This document shows, piece after piece, positions 56,101 through 64,000 of a stretch of 64,000 nt of DNA. The stretch is from Branchiostoma floridae. Lineage: Eukaryota; Chordata; Leptocardii; Amphioxiformes; Branchiostomatidae. The notes under the pieces are model-generated. The model was not told where the DNA came from. It saw only the letters and a list, made by a program, of their open reading frames with translations, and did not search any database. The translations under genes and the position numbers were made by a program. The stretch covers positions 23,573,824-23,637,823 of the forward strand of contig NC_049987.1 of the NCBI RefSeq assembly GCF_000003815.2, in the 5' to 3' direction. How positions within the stretch are numbered: the stretch's first letter is position 1; each line of letters starts with the position of its first letter.

Positions 56101-59100
56101 CATGTCATAGTCAATCTGCGTAAACTCCAGCGGGTTGTCAAAGTACAGCTTTGTACCCTTCCGCCTCCACCGTACCCGGGGTTTGGGATATCCCTCCGCC
56201 TCGCACCGAAGAGAGAACCCTTCCCCGCCGGCTAGAGCGCTCGTTTTGTCCTCGAATCCAGACGTGATACTGGGTGGATCTAGATGGGACGATGACACAT
56301 GGGAAATATTCATAACTTGATAAGATAGCTCACCTGAGCCCTTCCACTAGTCAGGCCCCCACTGAAGGTTGATGGCTAACATTTATCATCTATAAGTCAG
56401 AAGACTGGAGAACAATCTGTTATAATCTTGTAGATTTATGTCTGTTACCATGGTGAAGAAGGGCGGAATGACTGGCTTCCATGGTGACAGAATCATGAGC
56501 TCCTGTTGAATGGTTTCCATTGATGAATGAGAATCATCAACTTCTATTGAAATGTGTCCATTTAGCATCACTTTATACTGCTGACATGTTGTAACAACAA
56601 ATAGAAGTTTGCAAAGTTGACTGAAGTTTGAAGAGAAAAAAACTTGGTGACTATAGAAAGAGAATGGTTCTCTCAAGGTGGGGGTCTACGACATGTACAA
56701 CGGCGCAGGCTACTCGGGTGTTATTGTAAAAGTCAGGTAGATCAAGCTAGCTATACAGAGAGCACAATATCAGAAATATCAAAGAAAAGAAATGAAGAGA
56801 TTTACGTGAGGAAACTTACACAGCACAATCAGTGTGACGGAGCCCTCTCCACTCGGCAGGATGCCGTTGTTCGCCAGACACCTGTAGCCGCCAGCTGCAG
56901 TTCTGCTCAGTTTTGGTAGGCGTAATTCGTTACCTCTGGAACAATGACAAGGGAATGAAAATATCAAGCCTTTCCCCTTCCCTTTCCAATGCGTAATTGG
57001 TGTCTTCTAGCTGCCAGTTGTGTTATTCTTGTCTTTGAAGGTGTAGTTACATCGTAACAATTAAGGCGCTATACTATTACCTGTGATGGATAGCGACGAT
57101 CTACTTTCTATCTTTATCTGATTCAGAACGTCATATCAGCCTGCATAGGCCTTTTTTTTTTACTTTATTCCAACAGCGAGACAAAATATAAGTAAGTTTT
57201 ATTAATGTTTTGTAGTTCTACTTGTAGGGTAGATAAGCCGTAGGGTCTTGTTGCTTAATAGATTTTGTCACACACTGTACCGTGTAGGATTGTCGACCAA
57301 TAAAGTTCATTCATTCATACGCATGCTCCTTCTAGTAGCATTCTCCTACGCAGAGGGACCTACAGTCGTGTCCAAACTCCTTGGCTGAGTCAGCTAGCCG
57401 TTGAGGACCGTGCGTAGGAGGATGTCTAGTACGCACGTACCTGATTTCCGCATTCCCCGGGATGTCGCCATCCACTTTCCGCCATGACACAGCAGCTGGC
57501 GGGTTGCTGTCCACGTCACAGCGCAGGTCTAACGTCTCCCCTTCACTGACCCGGAGTGTCTGTCTCCTACTCCGCACTATCGGGGGATCTGTTGACGTGG
57601 ATGGTGTTATATTAGCATTAAAGTTTATCTGAGTTGGTAAAATGAAGGTCTAACGTCCCCCCTTCACTGACCCGGAGTGTCTGTCTTCTACTGCGCACTA
57701 TCGGGGGATCTGTGGTGTGATCTTTTTTTTTATTTCAGCCATATCACAGGTATGATGAAATATTTTGTCATATTCCTATCCATACTACAGTGCATCGGTA
57801 GTTTAAAAGTACATGGATGATTTTCAATCCATACTACAGTGCCGGCATGGTTGATTTCCCCCTCCCCATGTTGATGGCTGAAATATGCTGTATTTGGTCA
57901 CAAGCAAATGTCAGCCTTTCAATTATAGAATGTAAGTTCATCTGCATTGGTAAAACACATTATGAAGAGAGCTGCAAGTATTGTAATCACTGCAATTTTC
58001 GACTAAATCGCTCATAAGCCTATTTCAGCTGTCTGACCCAATCCCTATGATTTCTGTACGTTTGACGTCAGCAATGGGTCAAAAGTCTATAGCATCTCTC
58101 TTCCTGGTTGAGAAAAGTCGACGGCATACGACATTTGAGCCACTTCTGACGTCACGCAGAAAGTCACGTGTCCACAGCGATCAGGTCAGGTAGCTAACAA
58201 AGACTGAGGAAGTCGGTCAAAACGTTTGGCAAGTCATTTTTTTAGCTGAAGAGAAATTAAACCTTCAAAATGAATTTAATCAGGTCAGACTGAAGTTTAG
58301 GAAAGGTTTTTCAATCAATGAATCATTCAAACAAAAGATTCTAACTAAGATACGTCCCGAATACAGTACAGGTCGACAGATGGAGCTGAGTTGAGTAACG
58401 TTATAATTAGATCCCCAACAGTGTCAGTGAGCAATAGAGTGTCCTAGAGTTCCCTCTTAAAGTTTCATTCTTTATGAACCAAATATGTTGATCTAATATG
58501 TAAAAAAAACTCCTGATTTCCAAAGTGTTTGGACCTTTATTTATTCATGAGAAGCTAAAAAAATTTAAAGGTCTGTGATAATAGACAGCATCACGTATCT
58601 ATATCAAAGCAGATATAAAATAAACGTCGTGCAGAGAACGTACGTCACACCTACAATGCACGTTTAATATCGTTGAAGCCGCCATGTTGGTTGTAAGGTC
58701 AGGGTAACCTTGGTCAGCCACACACGTAACGTTCTTCCCATGATCCCATCGGGCAACTTCCGGAATCACCAAGTCGAGGCTGACGCTGGGCACGACTTCC
58801 GCCATGGCGTTCTGATTCGTCTGTGGCAGCAAATATCTTGTTAGCACCGAAGATGACTGTAGTCAACTGTAATCAACACTATCGTAACGTGTGGACTTTT
58901 GTTGATGGCATTGCTGCCCCTACGGAGACTACGGGACCGGTGAGGTGAGGTTGACAGTAAAGGTCCTTGAACCACCCAGCAAACTATGCATATGAACCAT
59001 TCTTTATTTCATATTTTATTCAAGAAGGTTTATTGTAAGGATACATACATATACAGGTGAAAAGGTAAAAAGATGTATGTTCAACAATCTTCCTGATGTT

Positions 59101-61397
59101 GCTACATACATTACTGCAATTGAAGATAGTGAAATCTCGGGGATATTGTATTGATCGTCTTTAAAAGCTTGTTTCTTTCCGGCTTGCAATGAGGGCAGAG
59201 CGTATGGAATGTAGAGGTTTAATAGTAATCATTCAGACTTTTTATGGTTTGCTATTAGATCAAAGGGAAACAATGACCTCTTTTCATGGTTTCGTTTAAA
59301 AACAGGCAGCTAAAGCACCAAGCACTACCTTGAGTAACTGCCATTTACCGTAAAGCGCCTACCTGTTGCAGTAGTTTGGTAGCGTTGAACCACCTCAGCC
59401 TGGGTAGAGGGTTCCCTTCGGTCGCCACGCAAGTTAGCGTCATCGGCTGTCCGGCTGTGAACGTGACGTCACGTCCCTTGATCTCCGGAGGTTTTTTCAT
59501 CGGAACTGTGGGTAAAAATGGTAGTTCGTTCGTTCGTTCAGTTCTTTGTATACGCCTAACGGACCATTCTATAGCAAGTTCCCTTGTTGTTTCAGTAGCA
59601 TGGTATATCTTTACAGGGAGGCATTCTCCTTTTATGTACTCGATGCATGCAACTTCTCGAACCAAGGACCACAATGTTAGGTCAAGATACCTACCCATGA
59701 TTGAACCAGAGTCCCTATTGCTAAATGATTGGAACTAGGAGGCATGCTACCAGTTGAGCTACAGGGACATCAGGGTAATGACGTTGATTTTTGACAGATA
59801 TTCAAATCATTACATATAAATGATATAGATATATACCATTAATATCCTTATTTCAATATGGATGTGACCTAAATTTTAAGACATTGCTCAACAAATTCTA
59901 GTACAGAATTGTTTACTTTCTTTTATATGTTGGGTTGTCTTTCATACGCGCTTTCAAATTTTGCATAATGTTCCTATTTTGTTGTCAAGAGTTAGATAGA
60001 ACCAATTTAGGTCGCCGCCCCAGTGGAAGCGGGACAACCTACGTCGACACAACGGCGATGATGAACATTTCAGATAACCGCCGCCCTTTGCGGTCCCTAC
60101 TTAGGAATAAACATGATTACACTGATGACATTAGACAAGAGCGATCCCCTATTCTCCATACGTAGCGTAAATGTATGATCCCGATTATCGTTGCAGACAA
60201 CACCGATGTGCTCCCCTCCTGTGTATAAACGTGATGAAGCTGATCACCACAGACAGCCTCTGTTACACTGTGTGCGAGTTCACATGATCATTGTAGACAT
60301 TCACCCTTTATTTCATCGTCTGGTTCGAGCTGAAACGTCATGAAATTGATGATAACAGACAACCCAATACTCTCTGCCTTATAGTTCACGATAACGGGAA
60401 TCATTTTAGACGCCTTCTATCCTTTGTTGCCAACTTGCCAAGAGCAAAACTGACAGGTGCATGACTTGTAAATACGTTTAGCGCTGAGATAACAAGAAAA
60501 GTTATTTCTACAAAGGCAACAGTTGCAAGTAAATATATGTGTGCCCTCGCATGGTCTAGCTTAGCATACTTTAAATGCAAAAATATTTGCGGCGGTTTTA
60601 TTTCGCGGTGTTTGTGGTGGCCACTTCACCGCGAATCTAAATCCTCCGCGAACATTTTCCATAACAGTAAGAGACTACAGTGCATGGTGCTACCGCGAAC
60701 TTAAAACCACCGCAAAAAGTCATTTTCCCGCTACCACGAAATTAAATCCCCGCAAACTTAAATGCATTTGCAGTATTACTGCCATGTTTAGTCTCACTCA
60801 AACACCTACATATACTTATATACGGTGACCATCCCCTGCAGCTCTGTCCTGCCACTTGCTACATCATGTAATAGAACAATATGGGGTGTCTATTACTTTA
60901 CTACTAATCATTGTGTCAAGAGAAAGAAATGGAGTAAAACAATATGTGTCTCTTTCGTAACGGTAAATATGAGTATGTGTATTACGATTGAATAAAAGTG
61001 AGGTAATATGTTTCTCTTTCGTAACGGTAAATATGAGTATGTGTATGTGTATCACGATTTAATAAAAGTGAGGTAGAGTGCATACCCACAACGTTCAAAG
61101 TGACTTCTGCCTTTTCGGTAAGACCGAGAGTGCTGCATCTGTAGCCTCCTTCCTCCCTGATGTCAACATCTTTGATCTCTAAGTGGTACTCTCCTCTGGC
61201 GGGATCCCCGATGATGCGGTGCCTGGGGTAACGCGGGTCGACCTCTCGTCCTGTGGAGATGACGGCAAAGTTGGGCGGCCCTTCCCAGAAGACAACGCTC
61301 TGTGACGTCAGTCCGAGGAAGGCACATCGCAGCGTTGCCGTCTGTCCCTCCCGTACGGCCAGGGACTCCGGACGGACGCGGTAAGACACGGCGTGAA
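49910..61397 (-). CDS. Gene B: five-Ig Neph/Kirre-like receptor, paralogue of gene A (5' exon not found)
   Basis: Exons in order are 61086-61397, 59363-59505, 58655-58820, 57441-57588, 56820-56935, 56025-56279, 52616-52787, 51986-52128, 51429-51548, 50694-50876 and 49910-50151. Phases match throughout and give about 666 codons. Ig1 to Ig5, one membrane helix and the tail follow the order in gene A. Shared marks are GDPARGEYHLEI in Ig1 (gene A GDASQGEYNLHI), VTCVADQGYPD in Ig2, RWRRKGTKLYFDNPLEF in Ig4, and [17 protein letters not shown] and PPYSTVERQRPDG in the tail. The expected signal-peptide exon (phase 1) was not found and probably lies beyond 64000. Role by homology: cell-surface recognition and adhesion. 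It is convergent with gene A, about 8.9 kb away. Confidence 0.83.
50694..50876 (-). CDS. Gene B exon: cytoplasmic tail with PxxP motif
   Basis: Acceptor ATCCCCAG before 50876; donor A|GTAGGT after 50694. It encodes [27 protein letters not shown] and SIGLSYP, about as in gene A exon 10, of similar length (183 versus 186 nt). Confidence 0.85.
51429..51548 (-). CDS. Gene B exon: transmembrane helix
   Basis: Acceptor TTCAAACAG before 51548; donor G|GTTAGT after 51429. It encodes AVVIASVTVIVLLILFATIF then ICIAKRTG, one helix with basic inner flank. Confidence 0.83.
51986..52128 (-). CDS. Gene B exon: Ig5, second half
   Basis: Donor G|GTAGTC after 51986 is clear. The acceptor is less certain: frame needs CACGTGGGAAG before 52128, which has only a weak pyrimidine tract. 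It encodes TNTLVISHVGRSDGGVYVCE, the F-strand cysteine region of Ig5. Confidence 0.7.
52560..52600. repeat. (TG)n followed by a G run
   Basis: A TG microsatellite then about 15 G, in the intron splitting gene B Ig5, 16 bp beyond the exon end. It could affect splicing or sequencing accuracy here. Confidence 0.9.
52616..52787 (-). CDS. Gene B exon: Ig5, first half
   Basis: Acceptor TTCCAAAG before 52787; donor CAG|GTACTT after 52616, phase 2. It encodes GKPYINTVSLKVSV and RLVCEILSDPLPEETRWL, matching gene A exon 8 (CDVIGDPLPEKVTWL). Confidence 0.82.
54091..54165 (+). other. tRNA-like sequence, copy 1
   Basis: ATCAACT and AGTGGAT can pair 6 of 7 as an acceptor stem, with A and B boxes between. 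The D and anticodon arms are poor, so function is doubtful; a tRNA-derived SINE head or decayed tRNA is more likely. Confidence 0.3.
54350..54425 (+). other. tRNA-like sequence, copy 2
   Basis: The T arm is perfect here (CCTGGTTCGAGCCCAGG), better than in copy 1, while the acceptor stem is weaker. It is followed by TTGTTTTCTTTTT. Confidence 0.3.
55257..55510. repeat. Small foldback element nested in the mariner-like element
   Basis: CTTACCTAACGTTACTGGGT at 55258 is the reverse complement of sequence near 55490-55508. The arms of about 85 bp enclose GTACGTGGGGTTATCAATAA, which resembles a diverged mariner-like end. Confidence 0.65.
56025..56279 (-). CDS. Gene B exon: Ig4
   Basis: Acceptor CCCATCTAG before 56279; donor G|GTGAGC after 56025; 255 nt, the same length as gene A exon 7. 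It encodes LRCEAEGYPKPRVRWRRKG and EGDYECVASN. Confidence 0.88.
56820..56935 (-). CDS. Gene B exon: Ig3, second half
   Basis: Acceptor TTGTTCCAG before 56935; donor T|GTAAGT after 56820; 116 nt as in gene A exon 6. It encodes LPKLSRTAAGGYRCLANNGI. Confidence 0.87.
57270..57320 (+). repeat. Probable retroelement 3' tail
   Basis: CACTGTACCGTGTAGGATTG, ACCAATAAAGTTCATTCATT and a short (ATTC)n repeat look like a CR1-type 3' end. No upstream coding part was recognised. Confidence 0.35.
57441..57588 (-). CDS. Gene B exon: Ig3, first half
   Basis: Acceptor GTCAACAG before 57588; donor CAG|GTACGT after 57441, phase 2; 148 nt, identical in length to gene A exon 5. It encodes RQTLRVSEGETLDLRCDVDS and VSWRKVDG. 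Confidence 0.87.
57646..57712 (-). repeat. Duplicated start of the Ig3 exon
   Basis: 67 bp (CCTTCACTGACCCGGAGTGT, GCACTATCGGGGGATCTGT) nearly identical to 57525-57591, shifted by 121 bp. It includes the splice acceptor region and about 60 coding bases. It has no matching exon end, so it is a partial exon copy. Confidence 0.85.
58655..58820 (-). CDS. Gene B exon: Ig2, second half
   Basis: Acceptor CTGCCACAG before 58820; donor T|GTAGGT after 58655. It encodes VPSVSLDLVIPEVARWDHGK and NVTCVADQGYPD, matching gene A ANFTCVADQGFPD. Confidence 0.85.
59363..59505 (-). CDS. Gene B exon: Ig2, first half
   Basis: Acceptor ACCCACAG before 59505; donor CAG|GTAGGC after 59363, phase 0. It encodes PMKKPPEIKGRDVTFTAGQP, the first cysteine (LTCVATEGNP) and RWFNAT (a glycosylation sequon). 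Confidence 0.85.
59700..59772 (-). repeat. tRNA-derived SINE head, reversed
   Basis: The minus strand reads GATGTCCCTGTAGCTCAACT with A box, GTTCCAATCATTTAGC and GACTCTGGTTCAATCATGG with B box, as in the SINE at 8670. Confidence 0.65.
59860..60031. repeat. MITE family A, diverged copy
   Basis: GTGACCTAAATTTTAAGACA at the left and inverted TTTAGGTCGCCGCCCCAGTG at the right match family A arms. Confidence 0.55.
60035..60420 (+). repeat. Possible degenerate minisatellite (about 55-60 bp)
   Basis: Motifs of the type ATAAACRTGATnA followed by GATnACAnnAGACA and a pyrimidine stretch recur at irregular spacing near 60105, 60165, 60220, 60285 and 60335. Divergence is high. Confidence 0.35.
60567..60775. 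repeat. MITE family B, copy 2
   Basis: Shares TTCCATAACAGTAAGAGACT, AGTGCATGGTG and CCCCGCAAACTTAAATGCAT with 24234-24445; ends TTTGCAGTA. Confidence 0.8.
61086..61397 (-). CDS. Gene B exon: Ig1 (first exon found)
   Basis: Acceptor TTCCCATAG before 61397; donor G|GTATGC after 61086. It encodes the whole Ig1 with HAVSYRVRPESLAVREGQTA, LRCAFLGL, IIGDPARGEYHLEI and GYRCSTLG. The phase-1 acceptor implies an upstream signal-peptide exon, as in gene A. Gene A divides the same domain with an intron. Confidence 0.85.
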
Positions 61398-61499
61398 CTA
61401 TGGGAAATAGAATGCAGTAATGAGTGAATGACTGCTTGAAAGAGTTAATTAACAACATTAGATATTGGACTAAAAAACGTTGGAACAAGTTCACTCGTT

Positions 61500-62930
61500 A
61501 CTATGTATTTTGTCTTGACTTTGTCTAGCTTTGGTTCCCTTTCGCTGAAACATCAAAAATGTGTGCTTATCGCCACAGATCAATTCAAAGTTATTTTTTG
61601 GCTAAATCTGTTGCACGGTAGATCTTATTCACTGTCACTGTCGAACGGAATTGGATGCTACCTGAAACGTATGACCGTTTCTAAAATCATATCTAGTTGC
61701 TTTAAGAACGGACGTACAGGGCAAAACGCTGCGTGAACTGGATTTAGGAGTTATCCCGGACTAGTAGTTATCCTGATATACAAGTTACTTTCGATAACAC
61801 AGAAACGTTTTCGGAAATCGCAGGCTCCAACTTGCAATGATTGAACATCGTCGCCGCAATATAGGTTAGATATCATACATATGACCTCATCTAACATTTT
61901 GAATAGTATACCATATTTACGTATTAACAGAAAGCAGATCATTGTCTGTAATAGTTGATAAGGCAGGTCAGATGCGTTGTGCTGAAGCAAATTAGTTCTG
62001 AACTTCTTTAGGACAGCTCAGGTCATTTTACGATTGTTCCGATTCTCTCTGCCAGTGATCTGATCCAAACTCAGACCATCAGCAACTGTAGGACAGAAAT
62101 GTTGCAACGTTGGCGTCTATTGGAAACGTGTAAATGATATCGTTAGAGATAAAGCCTTATTTAAGTACAAAAGATAACTTATTGTCCAGATCAGATAACA
62201 TAATGTAGGAACCTACATGCACTGTTCCATATGGAACATTCTGTTTGACGTATTGCCTATAAATATTGCAAAGACTTTCTGCAAGATATATGATAGCAAG
62301 TGAGGATCCTTCCGCCATATTGGAATAAATATTTGTATGGTGACACGGGCCGGTAACCTTTACGATATGAAACCAGTGCCATTGAATTGGCTTTTCCCTG
62401 CTGACGAGCGCGCCAGACTGCGAATCGTCTTCCGGGAATAAATCAATGGCTTCTGTCATAATTGGGGTCGCGAACTTTTTCTTCATGCAATTCAAAAGTC
62501 CCAGCAAATGTGCTTTGCCAGAGGGTGTCCATGGAGGCCTTGGAGCTAGAAACACCTGGATTAGAAACCAAACCTGTCGCCTCCAGAGATTTTCGCTAAT
62601 TAGATTTGTCTATTTTTTCCTGACAACTGGATATGCTTGAATACACACTGCTCATCACATCATATTGTATTATTTTACTACCGGAGCGACAATTTTGCGC
62701 CACTGTTTGGATTTCATTGCAACTTCCATGACAGATATTTCTCCACCCTTGGGTCGCGTGAAAAATGTATTAACCCTGGGATTTACTGTCAGTGTCGATC
62801 GCTTCACGTATTTACGGCCCGGTGCATCCTAAACCTGACGTCCCGGCGTCACACCTGACGTCCCAGCGTCACATCCCGCAGTATTACTGCTCGGATAAGT
62901 TGGGGCGAGGCCGGAGGTGGCGGGAACCAT
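61500..62930. other. Upstream intron of gene B; no exon found
   Basis: No minus-strand ATG followed by a hydrophobic leader and a phase-1 donor was found. If gene B resembles gene A, intron 1 may be many kilobases long and extend past the window. Confidence 0.4.
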
Positions 62931-62939
62931 CTGGCTATG

Positions 62940-64000
62940 CTCATTAATGACCTGCATTTATTGTCCTCCTGTGCAGTGACGGTGACATGTCTGGCCTGGG
63001 ATCAAAGAAAATGGGCGACTCATCCTACCAGAAGGTTTTTGAGATGGCGCTTGGGGTAGACTGATAAAACTTTAATCTCTGAAACCATCTGAACTGGAAG
63101 TTATTCCAGATATATACTATAAGACACAAATACAGAATCTGGTGTACGACGTTACTGATTCGTAGTCATCTTACAGATGAGGACATACGATGGGGAACGT
63201 GATTCATGCTCATTTAAGACCTGTATTTATTGTCCCCATGTGCAGTGACGGTGTCATGTCCAGTCTAAAAACAGCTGGGATCATAGAAGATGGGCAGCAC
63301 ATCCTCCAGACGGGTGTAAGAGATGGCGTTTGGGGTAAAACTGATAAAACTTTAATCTCTGAAAGCATCTGAACTGGCAGTTATTCCAGATATATACTAT
63401 AAGATACAAGTACAGAATCTGGTGTATGACGTTGCTGATTCGTGATCAAGTATTTGGACAAGATCTTACAGATGAGAACACACAGAACATTATTCATGCT
63501 CATTAAAGACCTGCATTCATTGTCCCCATGTGCAGTGACGGTGTCATGTCCAGTCTAAAAACAGCTGCGATCATAGAAAATGGGCGACTCATCCTCCCAG
63601 GCGGCTGTAGGAGATGGGGATAGAAGGACTGATGACAAAAGTTTCGTCTCTGAAAGCGTCTGAACTGACATATGTGCACAGGGGGGGGGGTGATGCATAT
63701 TCTTGTTCCACCATAGTACAGCACGAATGAAGGATTGATGGTTGAAGGAACGGAATGGGTGGGAATCGTTGTCGCAAAGTACTGTAGGGATATCCTCACA
63801 TCCCCACTGGATATCTTTTAAAGTGACGACAGCTAGATGTGGGGTGGTTTTGTGTGACTGGTTGTTCAATGTGATATAATCAGCTGCTGCTGTGGCTTCA
63901 AAGTTTTCTAGAATGACTGATGATAAAATTTTCATCTCAGAAATCGTCTGAGCTGACATCTGTACACAGGGGGATGATGCATATTCTATTTCCACCATAG
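62940..64000 (+). repeat. Satellite-like tandem repeat of about 270-290 bp reaching the window edge
   Basis: GTGCAGTGACGGTG occurs at about 62974, 63242 and 63531. GATAAAACTTTAATCTCTGA, TTATTCCAGATATATACTAT and GAATCTGGTGTA recur with it. GGTGATGCATATTCTTGTTC at 63690 returns as GATGATGCATATTCTATTTC near 63972, about 283 bp later. Confidence 0.85.

Noticed and set aside
61751-62555. Minus-strand frames upstream of gene B as its signal-peptide exon
   Set aside because: None starts with a hydrophobic leader followed by a phase-1 splice donor.
63555-63998. 147-codon minus-strand frame
   Set aside because: It is built from two copies of the terminal tandem repeat (similar peptides twice), so not a gene.

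Overview
The window looks like an invertebrate chordate genome, most likely a lancelet (Branchiostoma). The genes are split by GT-AG introns, non-coding DNA is packed with tRNA-derived SINEs, foldback MITEs and minisatellites, and the gene types are typical of amphioxus: a type II C-type lectin with a coiled-coil stalk and five-Ig adhesion receptors of the Neph/Kirre kind. The species call is inference, since no database could be searched. Three runs of N (20222-20321, 39273-40010, 42658-43081) mark assembly gaps.

Layout. 1-1096: no gene seen. 1097-7470: a nearly intact L1/Tx1-type non-LTR retrotransposon on the + strand, bounded by a 14-bp target site duplication, with ORF1, a long spacer holding a 59-bp minisatellite, and ORF2 (endonuclease plus reverse transcriptase) broken by one frameshift. 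7485-10800: SINE-rich, no gene. 10803-12833 (-): a complete four-exon type II membrane C-type lectin. 12834-19593: repeats and foldback elements only.

19594-40984 (+): gene A, a complete 12-exon, 716-residue receptor with signal peptide, five Ig domains, one membrane helix and a proline-rich tail. Its Ig1 carries a Neph/Kirre-like VGDASQGEYNL motif. 41000-49800: its 3' flank and a repeat-rich interval. 49910-61397 (-): gene B, a paralogue of gene A with the same domain order and mostly the same intron positions and phases; its signal-peptide exon was not found and probably lies beyond the right edge. The two genes are tail to tail, so the pair looks like an inverted local duplication of an immunoglobulin adhesion receptor. 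The tails share a PxxP segment ([10 protein letters not shown]), SIGLSYP and PPYSTVERQRPDG, suggesting a common cytoplasmic partner.

The most unusual structure lies at the exon borders of this pair. A 34-bp minisatellite has grown from the 3' end and splice donor of gene A exon 3, and 9 of its 10 units carry the palindrome TGACGTCA (a consensus CRE). A 79-bp minisatellite has grown from the acceptor and start of gene A exon 11 and runs into an assembly gap. The start of gene B exon 5 is copied once, 121 bp upstream, and the end of gene A's last exon is copied into its 3' flank. The introns also hold well-defined transposons: a CACTA-type element (36731-39066), a Tc1/mariner-like element (53182-55881) and a C-rich foldback element enclosing a dead reverse transcriptase fragment (33257-35797).
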